Of a DNA stretch of 6,717 nucleotides, positions 1 to 5,523 are shown one piece after another. The notes beneath the pieces are model-generated. The model was not told the DNA's origin, ran no database searches, and saw only the letters and a list, made by a program, of their open reading frames with translations. Within the stretch, counting starts at the first letter, position 1. The number at the start of each line of letters is the position of its first letter. A program made the translations under genes and the position numbers. The stretch comes from Synergistaceae bacterium (GTDB lineage: Bacteria; Synergistota; Synergistia; Synergistales; Aminobacteriaceae). The DNA is taken from the NCBI GenBank assembly GCA_017446645.1, contig JAFSQO010000356.1:1-6717 (forward strand), written 5' to 3'.

Positions 1-1119
1 GGGATTCCCGGCCCAGTCAAATAACGCCCTAATTCTTCCCCATGTAGTAGGAAAAAGCACAAGGTCGCCTGTCTTGAGGGTTCCGTCCTTCACTATGACA
101 GTAGCTACGGGGCCTTTGCCTTTGTCGAGCCTTGCTTCGATTACTACACCTACAGGGCTTGCATCAGGGGTTGCCTTTAACTCCTGCATTTCTGCCTCAA
201 GTAAGACTCGTTCGAGCAGGTCACTTACTCCGATTCCCTGCTTTGCACTTATCTCGACTGCACCAACATCACCGCCCCAGCCTTCAGTGTAGATTCCCAG
301 TTCTGATAATTGCTGACGGACTCTATCTGGTTTTGCTCCCTGTTTGTCGATTTTGTTTATTGCTACGACTAGGGGGACTCCGGCTGACTTGATATGATCT
401 ATTGCTTCTCTTGTCTGAGGCATGACTCCGTCATCTGCGCCTATAACAAGAATTACTATATCAGTAACGTTTGCGCCTCGTGCCCTCATTGCAGTAAATG
501 CTTCGTGTCCAGGGGTATCAAGGAAGACTATGGGCTTTTTGTCCTGCATTACGACATATGCGCCTATGTGCTGGGTTATTCCTCCTGCTTCGTGAGCTGC
601 TATGCTGGAGTGCCTGATGTTGTCGAGCAGAGTAGTCTTTCCGTGATCTACGTGACCCATTACTGTAATAATCGGCGGTCGTTCGACTAGGTTCACAGGT
701 TTTGACTCTGGCTTTTTATTAACGTTCACGTTCTCTATAACAGAAACTGGTTCGGGCTTTCTTTCAGGTTGAGTATTCTGAGGCTGTGGGTGTCTGTTGT
801 CCTGCTTGGGTTTGCTGCTGCGTTCCTGCCTGTCTTGCCTGTCCGGGAAAAATTCCCTCTCGCGTTCTTCTCTGGAGTACCTGCTGTCTCTCTTATCGGG
901 ACGGGACTTTGCTCCTTCGGGTTTGTGCTGTTTTTTCTCCTGTGACGCGCTTTCGTTGGCTTCGTTGAGAATATTCTCGATAATTTTAGCTGTCTCTTCA
1001 TCTATTGAACTTGAATGTGATTTCACGGGTATATCAAGCTGCATTAGAACAGCGATTAATTCTTTATTGCTCTTGTTTAGTTTCTTTGCCAGATCGTAAA
1101 TCCTGATTTTATTATTCAA
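1..1119 (-). CDS. infB: Translation initiation factor IF-2 (C-terminal part cut off by window edge)
   Basis: IF-2 is the cytoplasmic GTPase that places initiator fMet-tRNA on the 30S subunit and promotes 70S joining. I translated 373 codons with no stop, so the gene continues beyond base 1. The start is TTG at 1119-1117, giving [21 protein letters not shown], the usual IF-2 N-terminal subdomain, with AGAGGAG 8 nt upstream. A charged, low-complexity Arg/Glu/Lys linker spans about residues 54-150. The G domain follows with every GTPase motif present: GHVDHGKT near 155-162, GGITQHIGA near 179-187, DTPGHEAF near 201-208, NKID near 255-258 and SAK near 291-293. Domain II then begins ([16 protein letters not shown]) and is interrupted by the edge. 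The G domain starts near residue 150, so the linker is short compared with enterobacterial IF-2. The gene overlaps the end of the YlxR-L7Ae gene by 8 bases. The family assignment is certain; the rest of the gene is not visible. Confidence 0.97.
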   Translation of the reverse strand, partial: MNNKIRIYDLAKKLNKSNKELIAVLMQLDIPVKSHSSSIDEETAKIIENILNEANESASQEKKQHKPEGAKSRPDKRDSRYSREEREREFFPDRQDRQERSSKPKQDNRHPQPQNTQPERKPEPVSVIENVNVNKKPESKPVNLVERPPIITVMGHVDHGKTTLLDNIRHSSIAAHEAGGITQHIGAYVVMQDKKPIVFLDTPGHEAFTAMRARGANVTDIVILVIGADDGVMPQTREAIDHIKSAGVPLVVAINKIDKQGAKPDRVRQQLSELGIYTEGWGGDVGAVEISAKQGIGVSDLLERVLLEAEMQELKATPDASPVGVVIEARLDKGKGPVATVIVKDGTLKTGDLVLFPTTWGRIRALFDWAGNP

Positions 1120-1714
1120 ATGCAATACTCCTCTCGTTATTTGCTAATATTTTTTTTGCGAAACCGGAACTCAAAGGCAGTGCTATAATCTGAACGCCCT
1201 TACCTGGTGAGCCTGCAGCTTCTGATAATTCATCCGTGCTGATTGACTGTGTCAGGGTCTGATAGTTCCCTGCGAAATTTCTCACGCTTTCAGAACAGTC
1301 ATTTGCGCTTATCACAAGAACTTTATGAGTGAAATTCTTGATGTTGTCAACGCCTATCAACAACACTCCGGCTTTACGCGAGAGTCCAATAAGGGCACGG
1401 AGTCTCCTGTTAGTTAAATCAATATTCCTGTTTTCTGCAAAGTTTTTCGAGAAAGACTCAAGCTCTGACCAGAATTCAGGGGCTATATTCCTGACTCCCA
1501 GTATATGAGCGAGCTTTCCTGATTTCTTTGCGAGTTCTATACACTCAGAATCCGGACAGATATATGCGCCTCGGCCAGGCAGCTTTCCGGCAATGTCAAT
1601 CACCGGCTGACCTTCGGGACTTCTGACTATGCGTATTAAGTTATATTTGCTGCCCTTGACCCTGCAAATCGAGCAAGACCTCAAGGGCACGTGTTTTGCG
1701 TTATTTGTCATCAT
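1112..1714 (-). CDS. ylxR: YlxR (RnpM-type, DUF448) protein fused to an L7Ae/YlxQ-type RNA-binding domain
   Basis: This is a two-domain RNA-binding protein of about 200 residues. The N-terminal part, about residues 8-75, is Ylx[10 protein letters not shown], then [10 protein letters not shown], then [10 protein letters not shown]. YlxR of Bacillus has been described as a modulator of RNase P (RnpM). Cysteines at about 14, 17, 53 and 58 form a CxxC plus a C-x4-C pair that could hold a metal, which is inference. The C-terminal part, about 103-190, matches the L7Ae/YlxQ fold ([19 protein letters not shown], then [12 protein letters not shown], ending SSGFAKKIL), a family that binds kink-turn RNA. 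In Bacillus these are two adjacent genes, ylxR and ylxQ, between nusA and infB; here they form one open frame in the same place. The frame is open back to an ATG at 1783, but that would overlap nusA by 83 bases, and residues ahead of [12 protein letters not shown] do not look like YlxR. I therefore prefer the tandem ATGs at 1714/1711. No clear Shine-Dalgarno precedes them, which suggests translation coupled to the nusA stop at 1703-1701. The exact start is uncertain. Confidence 0.88.
   Translation of the reverse strand: MMTNNAKHVPLRSCSICRVKGSKYNLIRIVRSPEGQPVIDIAGKLPGRGAYICPDSECIELAKKSGKLAHILGVRNIAPEFWSELESFSKNFAENRNIDLTNRRLRALIGLSRKAGVLLIGVDNIKNFTHKVLVISANDCSESVRNFAGNYQTLTQSISTDELSEAAGSPGKGVQIIALPLSSGFAKKILANNERSIAFE
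1128..1134 (-). promoter_or_regulatory. Ribosome binding site of infB that fixes its TTG start
   Basis: AGAGGAG lies 8 nt before TTG 1119-1117, inside the last codons of the upstream gene. Another in-frame TTG at 1125-1123 is only 2 nt from the motif and too close to be used. No ATG start gives the conserved IF-2 N terminus. Confidence 0.75.
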
Positions 1715-2798
1715 CAGTGAAGACATCATGGAAAATATCTTTAAGAGTCGGCATCCTGTCTGGTTCAATAGTCTTGATGTCAATCTTCCAGCCCGTTAAT
1801 TTCGCGGCGAGCCTGACGTTCTGCCCTGCCTTGCCTATAGCCAATGATAACTGGTCCTGATAGACGTAGACTACGGCAGCTTTTTCTGAGTCAAGTGCCG
1901 GTTCGACCTTGGCAATCTGAGCGGGTGATAAAGCTCCCCTGATATACGTCAAAATATCCTCGCTGTAGGGGACTACGTCAACCTTCTCGCCTCTGAGGGC
2001 ATTGCTGATTGCCTTGATCCTTGCTCCTCCTGAACCTACACATGCGCCGACGGGGTCAACGTTAGGGTCAAGGGTTACCAGTGAGACTTTAGCGCGTGAT
2101 CCTCCATCTCGGACGATATTTTTTATCTCGATAATTCCCTGCTGAATTTCCGGGATTTCAAGCTCCATTAATCTCCTGAGCAGTCCCGGATGTGTCCTTG
2201 AGAGAATAATTTTAGGGCCTCTGGAATTCTGTTTAACGTCAAGCACATAGAATTTCATAGAGTTCCCGTAAATGTAGCGTTCACCGGGAATTTTTTCTTT
2301 GCGGGTCAACACTGCTTCGGTCTTGTCATTAATGTGAACTATAGTGTTATCTCCGTCATTCTTGAAGATTACTCCGGTTACCATGTCGCCTACTTTATCA
2401 GCGAACTCGCTGTAGACTATACGCCTTTCTTCGTCTCTGAGCCTCTGGGTAATGACCTGCCTTGCTGTCTGAGCTGCGATTCTCCCGAAGTCCGTAGGGT
2501 TGCGTTCAATCGTGATAACTCCTCCTGGTTCTGCAGTTCTGTCATATCTTTTTGCGTCACGAAGAGTTATCTCTGTGTCAGGGTCTTTGATTTCCTCGAC
2601 TACCTTGCGGGATTCGTTTACGAGAATGTCACCTGTCTCAGTATTTATTTTTATCTCGATGTCCTGATTTCCTGTCTGAAATTTTTTATAGGCCGACAGC
2701 AAAGCAGCTTCGAGGGTTGAGATTATGATATTTACATCAAGCCCTCGTGCTTCTGACAAGTCATAAAGGGCTTCTATGAAGTTACGACCAAGACGCAT
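1701..2798 (-). CDS. nusA: Transcription termination/antitermination factor NusA
   Basis: NusA binds RNA polymerase and nascent RNA and modulates pausing, intrinsic termination and antitermination, including on rRNA operons. The 365-residue product shows the family order: an N-terminal polymerase-binding domain (about 1-130, opening MRLGRNFIEALYDLSEARGLD), an S1 domain (about 135-200), KH1 (about 230-295, containing VDPVGACVGSGGARIKAI with its GxxG loop at 255-258) and KH2 (about 300-345, containing LSLAIGKAGQNVRLAAKLTGWKI with its GKAG loop at 322-325). A short acidic tail ends the protein, and the C-terminal acidic repeats found in E. coli NusA are absent, as is normal outside proteobacteria. 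The start is ATG at 2798-2796, preceded by AGGAGG at 2815-2810. It shares one base with the rimP stop (TAATG), a typical coupling junction. Its role as a termination factor is relevant to the terminator-like hairpin at the head of this operon. Confidence 0.98.
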   Translation of the reverse strand: MRLGRNFIEALYDLSEARGLDVNIIISTLEAALLSAYKKFQTGNQDIEIKINTETGDILVNESRKVVEEIKDPDTEITLRDAKRYDRTAEPGGVITIERNPTDFGRIAAQTARQVITQRLRDEERRIVYSEFADKVGDMVTGVIFKNDGDNTIVHINDKTEAVLTRKEKIPGERYIYGNSMKFYVLDVKQNSRGPKIILSRTHPGLLRRLMELEIPEIQQGIIEIKNIVRDGGSRAKVSLVTLDPNVDPVGACVGSGGARIKAISNALRGEKVDVVPYSEDILTYIRGALSPAQIAKVEPALDSEKAAVVYVYQDQLSLAIGKAGQNVRLAAKLTGWKIDIKTIEPDRMPTLKDIFHDVFTDDDK

Positions 2799-3319
2799 TA
2801 TTTCCTTATCCTCCTGTGCTTCTTGTTGTGTTGTGAGTTATTGTTTTCTTCATCTTTAAATCTAAAAACTAAATTGCCTCCCTTGATTAATTCAAACGGA
2901 ATAATTTTTTCTTCTCCGTCAACTGACAGAGTTAAATTTTCACTGTCCGCTGACTTTATGATCCCCGTGAAGGTTTTGCGTCCTTCGAGCAGGTTATTGA
3001 GTCTTATCCGTGCTTCTCTTTCTTGGAATCTCTGATAATCAGCAGGCTTGTACAACGGTCTCTCAATGCCCGGCGAACTGACTTCGAGATAATAGCGTCC
3101 CTTGTCAAGTGCGGGAATACTGTCAGCATTGTCGTCAAGGAATTTATTGACATGTCCCGACACAAGCTCACAGTCTCCGGCGTTGATGCCCCCCAGTGTG
3201 TCAATGAGGACCTGAAGCTTCACCCGTCCGAACTCTGTTTTGATTCCCAAGTGAACGCATTCATAGCCCAAGCCTGTAATAATTAACTCGATTTCCTGTA
3301 AAAAATTTAATTCGCTCAT
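2798..3319 (-). CDS. rimP: Ribosome maturation factor RimP
   Basis: RimP assists late assembly of the 30S ribosomal subunit in the cytoplasm. With the chosen start the protein has 173 residues, near the family norm of about 150-160 plus a basic tail. Visible hallmarks are an alpha-beta N-terminal domain (ELIITGLGYECVHLGI near 11-26), GGINAGDCELVSGHVNKFLD near 43-62, and the signature YYLEVSSPGIERPL at 76-89. A C-terminal SH3-like barrel follows (about 95-155, with RKTFTGII), then a Lys/Arg/Asn-rich tail that is probably disordered. The frame also opens at ATG 3361, which would add 14 residues (MSHEYVEYFRKKII). I reject that start because the extra residues are atypical and the codon sits directly after a terminator-like T-tract with no ribosome binding site. 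The ATG at 3319 also has only a weak AGAAAG upstream, so the start remains open. It is the first gene of the rimP-nusA-ylxR-infB operon. Confidence 0.94.
   Translation of the reverse strand: MSELNFLQEIELIITGLGYECVHLGIKTEFGRVKLQVLIDTLGGINAGDCELVSGHVNKFLDDNADSIPALDKGRYYLEVSSPGIERPLYKPADYQRFQEREARIRLNNLLEGRKTFTGIIKSADSENLTLSVDGEEKIIPFELIKGGNLVFRFKDEENNNSQHNKKHRRIRK
2810..2815 (-). promoter_or_regulatory. Ribosome binding site of nusA
   Basis: A full AGGAGG lies 11 nt ahead of the nusA ATG, inside the 3' end of rimP. It supports 2798 as the start. Confidence 0.7.
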
Positions 3320-3364
3320 AATGATTTTCTTTCTAAAATATTCAACATACTCATGACTCATAAC

Positions 3365-3398
3365 AAAAAAGGAGAGGGTTTTACGTTCCCGCTCCTTT
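3365..3398 (-). terminator. Hairpin plus T-tract upstream of rimP (attenuator-like)
   Basis: Read on the minus strand, AAAGGAG (3398-3392) pairs with CTCCTTT (3374-3368). After one C/T mismatch, GGG (3390-3388) pairs with CCC (3378-3376) around a 9-nt loop. The stem runs into six consecutive Ts (3370-3365). This is the form of a Rho-independent terminator. On the plus strand only three Ts follow and the mismatch is A/G, so minus is the better orientation. No minus-strand gene lies upstream for it to terminate, so it is either a leader attenuator of the rimP-nusA-infB operon or the remnant end of a lost gene. The structure is seen in the sequence; the function is inferred. Confidence 0.6.
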
Positions 3399-3411
3399 CA
3401 TGTTCATGAAA
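3396..3411. repeat. Perfect 7-bp inverted repeat, possible operator
   Basis: TTTCATGTTCATGAAA is two perfect 7-bp arms around a 2-bp centre. On the minus strand it falls just downstream of TATAAT, near the expected transcription start. Its last three bases are also the first three of the terminator stem. A 2-nt loop is poor for RNA folding, so a protein-binding dyad is at least as likely as a hairpin. Confidence 0.4.
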
Positions 3412-3420
3412 TTGTAATGA

Positions 3421-3426
3421 ATTATA
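3421..3426 (-). promoter_or_regulatory. Putative -10 element for the rimP-nusA-infB operon
   Basis: A consensus TATAAT reads on the minus strand, which would place transcription start near 3414. No good -35 lies at 16-18 bp; TTGACG at 3443-3438 is only 11 bp away. A small dyad, CGCA-TTTT-TGCG, occupies 3428-3439 between them. The call rests on the hexamer and its position. Confidence 0.4.
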
Positions 3427-3506
3427 CCGCATTTTTGCGTCAAAGCATAATCGCGTTTTGTGGAGATGTCCAGGCTTAAAACTTGTTAAAGCAATTAGGG
3501 CAAACA

Positions 3507-3515
3507 TGGTAAACT
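3507..3515 (+). promoter_or_regulatory. Putative extended -10 element for the toxin-antitoxin block
   Basis: TGGTAAACT has the TGn extension before a hexamer matching TATAAT at 4 of 6 positions. It lies about 30 bp before the antitoxin start. TTGTTA at 3483-3488 could act as a -35 only with an overlong 21-bp spacer. An alternative -10 is TATATA at 3515-3520. This is a weak call. Confidence 0.3.
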
Positions 3516-3531
3516 ATATATATGCACTCAG

Positions 3532-3537
3532 AGGAGG
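3532..3537 (+). promoter_or_regulatory. Ribosome binding site of the antitoxin gene
   Basis: AGGAGG lies 8 nt ahead of ATG 3546, and it is much stronger than the site of the toxin gene. Such asymmetry favours an excess of antitoxin. Confidence 0.7.
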
Positions 3538-3545
3538 AATAATTC

Positions 3546-3818
3546 ATGGCACAAATCACGTTTAATATAGATGATGACAGAAAAAAAGCTCTCGAAGAAA
3601 TGATTAACTCAATGGGAATGAATTTCGACGCGTTTTTCATGGTTTATGTCGTTAAAGCATTAAGAGAAAGGCGCGTCCCGTTTAACATTAACGCTTATGA
3701 TGACGATGATGATTACGACCCGTTTTACAGCGAGGAAAATATGGAACGTCTCAGGAGAGCAAAAGCTCAATTAGACGCAGGCAGAGGCGTTGAACACGAG
3801 CTTATTGAGGTAGACTGA
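3546..3818 (+). CDS. RelB/DinJ-family antitoxin
   Basis: This 90-residue protein is the likely antidote and transcriptional repressor of the toxin encoded next. Residues 1 to about 45 (AQITFNIDDDRKKALEEMINSMGMNFDAFFMVYVVKAL) fit the ribbon-helix-helix DNA-binding and dimerisation region of RelB/DinJ proteins. Residues 52-58 form a very acidic linker, DDDDDYD. The tail from about 59 (DPFYSEENMERLRR, then GRGVEHELIEVD) is the conserved region that wraps the partner toxin in RelB-YoeB/Txe pairs. In this family the antitoxin, alone and with the toxin, normally represses its own promoter; I could not identify an operator with confidence. The toxin gene begins inside the TGA stop (TGATG, one shared base). 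The pair looks AT-richer, with more AGA and A/T-ending codons, than uxaC downstream, consistent with horizontal acquisition, though I did not compute this. Confidence 0.88.
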   Translation: MAQITFNIDDDRKKALEEMINSMGMNFDAFFMVYVVKALRERRVPFNINAYDDDDDYDPFYSEENMERLRRAKAQLDAGRGVEHELIEVD

Positions 3819-4081
3819 TGCGCAAATTATGGTCTGACCAAGCATGGGATGATTATTTATTATGGCAAGACGAGGACAAGAAAATTCTGAGAAAAATAAA
3901 TAACCTGCTGAAAAGTATAGACAGAAACGGCTATGATTGTGAAGGACATCCGGAGCAATTGACAGGTAATTTATCCGGTACGTATAGCGTTCATATAGAT
4001 AAGAAAAACCGTCTCGTTTTCAGCATAAGTAACGACACGATTGAGATATTGCAATGCGGTTCTCATTACGGAGATAAATAA
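3818..4081 (+). CDS. YoeB/Txe-family mRNA interferase toxin
   Basis: YoeB/Txe toxins bind the ribosome and cut mRNA in the A site, halting translation until the antitoxin neutralises them. The 87-residue product starts KLWSDQAWDDYLLWQDEDKKILRKINNLL, typical of YoeB, and aligns without gaps to E. coli YoeB as I recall it. The catalytic Glu46, Arg65 and His83 fall at exactly those positions, followed by Tyr84. The NLSGTYSVHI segment (51-60) is the usual core strand. Differences are His59 in place of Arg59, Thr49 in place of Lys49, Gly-Ser in place of Arg-Tyr at 81-82, and a 3-residue tail (GDK) after the usual terminal Tyr. TGAGGT at 3806-3811, inside the antitoxin gene, is its ribosome site. 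The gene looks intact and probably active. It is followed after 24 bases by uxaC on the same strand. Confidence 0.9.
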   Translation: MRKLWSDQAWDDYLLWQDEDKKILRKINNLLKSIDRNGYDCEGHPEQLTGNLSGTYSVHIDKKNRLVFSISNDTIEILQCGSHYGDK

Positions 4082-4088
4082 ATTTTTT

Positions 4089-4095
4089 AGGAGGT
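4089..4095 (+). promoter_or_regulatory. Ribosome binding site of uxaC
   Basis: AGGAGGT lies 10 nt ahead of ATG 4106 and 16 nt ahead of the in-frame ATG 4112, so 4106 is the preferred start. The site occupies most of the short gap after the toxin stop and leaves no room there for a separate promoter. Confidence 0.7.
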
Positions 4096-4105
4096 AATAT
4101 TCATC

Positions 4106-5512
4106 ATGTTCATGGACAAAGATTTTCTGCTCAACACAGAAACAGCGAAGACACTCTTCCACGAAACTGCATCAAAGTGTCCCATCATTGATTATCACTG
4201 TCATATCAGCCCTCGTGAAATCTACGAGAACTTGCACTATGACAGCATCACCCAGGTCTGGCTCGGCGGAGATCACTACAAATGGCGTTTAATGCGCTGT
4301 GCAGGGGTTCCTGAGAAATTCATAACCGGAGACGCTGACCCTAAAGAGAAATTCTTCAAATGGGCCGGAGTCATTGGCAAGGGCATCGGCAACCCATTAT
4401 TCCACTGGAGCCACTTAGAGCTTCGCAAGTACTTCGGCTATCAGGGAGTTCTTAACTCAAAGACAGCTCAGGAAGTCTGGGACTTATGCAACGAAAAACT
4501 TCACAGGCCAGACTTTGGAGTCCGCGACTTAATCAACATGAGCAACGTTGAAATCATCTGCACAACCGATGACCCTGTTGATAATCTCGAATGGCACGCA
4601 AAGATCAAGGCAGACACCAGCTTCAAGACTCGTGTATTACCAGCATGGAGACCCGACAAAGCAATGAACATCGAGCGCGATGCATTCTCAGGCTATATCG
4701 AGAAATTGGGCGAAGTCGCAGGCTTCAAGATTAACACGTTCGCCGACCTCAAGGCTGCATTATCCAAACGCATGGACTTCTTTGCTTCTCAGGGCTGCAA
4801 ACTCAGCGACCACGGACCGGATTATATACCATGCACGTTGGCAAGTGAGGCTGAAATTGAGGCAATTTTCAAGGCAAGACTTGAGGGCAAATTCCCCGAT
4901 AAAGACGCTATTGACAAGTACAAAACTGCGTTCTTGCTCTTCGTAGCCCGCGAATATCACAAACGGGGCTGGGTCATGCAGATTCACTATGGCTGCAGAC
5001 GCGATAATAATATCCCAATGTTCGAGAAGTTAGGGCCTGATACAGGTTTTGACTGCGTAAACAACACTGCTTCAAGTGTAGATACAGCGAAATTCATCGG
5101 CGAACTTCAGAGAGATAACACTCTGCCTAAAACTATTCTTTATAGCCTTAACGGTGTAGATAACGCTTCTATCGACACTCTTGCAGGGTGCTTCCAGGTT
5201 GACGAGAATAATATAGCAGGCGTAAGCAAGATTCAGCACGGTTCGGCCTGGTGGTTTGAAGATCACTTTGACGGCATGAACTCCCATCTCAGAACTTTGG
5301 GCAACTTGGGCTATCTCGCAGGCTTTATCGGAATGCTCACGGACTCCCGCAGCTTCTTGAGTTATCCGAGACACGAGTACTTCAGGCGCATAGTGTGCAG
5401 GCTCTTCGGCGAATGGGTCAGAGACGGCTTCTATCCTGACGACATCGAGACTTTAAGCGAAATCGTAAAGGGTATCAGCTACGAGAACGCTAAGAAATAT
5501 TTTAACTTTTAG
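4106..5512 (+). CDS. uxaC: Uronate isomerase (glucuronate/galacturonate isomerase)
   Basis: UxaC converts D-glucuronate to D-fructuronate and D-galacturonate to D-tagaturonate, the first cytoplasmic step of hexuronate breakdown. The 468-residue length matches the family (about 465-470). It belongs to the amidohydrolase-like TIM-barrel superfamily: the metal-binding HxH lies in DYHCHI at 29-34. Other family blocks are TTDDP at 153-157, WRPDKA at 181-186, SDHG at 234-237, QIHYGCRRDNN at 292-302, GPDTGFD at 310-316, HGSAWWFEDHFDGM at 378-391, and GMLTDSRSFLSYPRHEYFRR at 409-428. No residue break or frameshift is visible. Codons are visibly skewed to C- and G-ending forms (TTC, AAC, AAG, GGC) relative to the toxin-antitoxin genes, suggesting good expression. 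No reductase, dehydratase or kinase gene of the pathway is recognisable in the window, so the rest must lie elsewhere. The dehydrogenase follows after 11 bases. Confidence 0.97.
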   Translation: MFMDKDFLLNTETAKTLFHETASKCPIIDYHCHISPREIYENLHYDSITQVWLGGDHYKWRLMRCAGVPEKFITGDADPKEKFFKWAGVIGKGIGNPLFHWSHLELRKYFGYQGVLNSKTAQEVWDLCNEKLHRPDFGVRDLINMSNVEIICTTDDPVDNLEWHAKIKADTSFKTRVLPAWRPDKAMNIERDAFSGYIEKLGEVAGFKINTFADLKAALSKRMDFFASQGCKLSDHGPDYIPCTLASEAEIEAIFKARLEGKFPDKDAIDKYKTAFLLFVAREYHKRGWVMQIHYGCRRDNNIPMFEKLGPDTGFDCVNNTASSVDTAKFIGELQRDNTLPKTILYSLNGVDNASIDTLAGCFQVDENNIAGVSKIQHGSAWWFEDHFDGMNSHLRTLGNLGYLAGFIGMLTDSRSFLSYPRHEYFRRIVCRLFGEWVRDGFYPDDIETLSEIVKGISYENAKKYFNF

Positions 5513-5516
5513 GTGA
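5511..5516 (+). promoter_or_regulatory. Ribosome binding site of the dehydrogenase gene
   Basis: AGGTGA overlaps the uxaC TAG stop and lies 7 nt before ATG 5524. It is weaker than the uxaC site and points to translation coupled to uxaC. Confidence 0.55.
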
Positions 5517-5523
5517 TTAGTAA

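Noticed and set aside
394..690. Plus-strand open frame of 98 codons, Cys/Tyr-rich
   Set aside because: It lies entirely antisense to the IF-2 G domain, whose minus-strand translation has every GTPase motif; it has no ribosome site and an odd composition.
1715..1783. Longer start for the YlxR-L7Ae gene at ATG 1783
   Set aside because: It would overlap nusA by 83 bases and add 23 residues that do not resemble a YlxR N terminus; the sequence there is explained by NusA.
2334..2720. Plus-strand open frame of 128 codons
   Set aside because: It is antisense to the N-terminal and S1 domains of nusA and matches no family I recognise; it is a shadow of a strongly conserved gene.
3320..3361. Longer RimP start at ATG 3361
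   Set aside because: The added 14 residues are atypical and the ATG follows directly after the terminator-like T-tract without a ribosome site; kept as an alternative only.
3421..3443. TTGACG/TATAAT as a complete sigma-70 promoter on the minus strand
   Set aside because: The spacer is 11 bp, too short for the normal 16-18; only the -10 hexamer is retained as putative.
3362..3545. Possible tRNA, small RNA, CRISPR or riboswitch in the intergenic region
   Set aside because: No cloverleaf, spaced repeats or recognisable riboswitch core was seen; only the hairpin, the dyad and promoter-like elements were found.
5072..5374. Minus-strand open frame of 100 codons
   Set aside because: It is antisense to conserved uxaC blocks and has no plausible start context.
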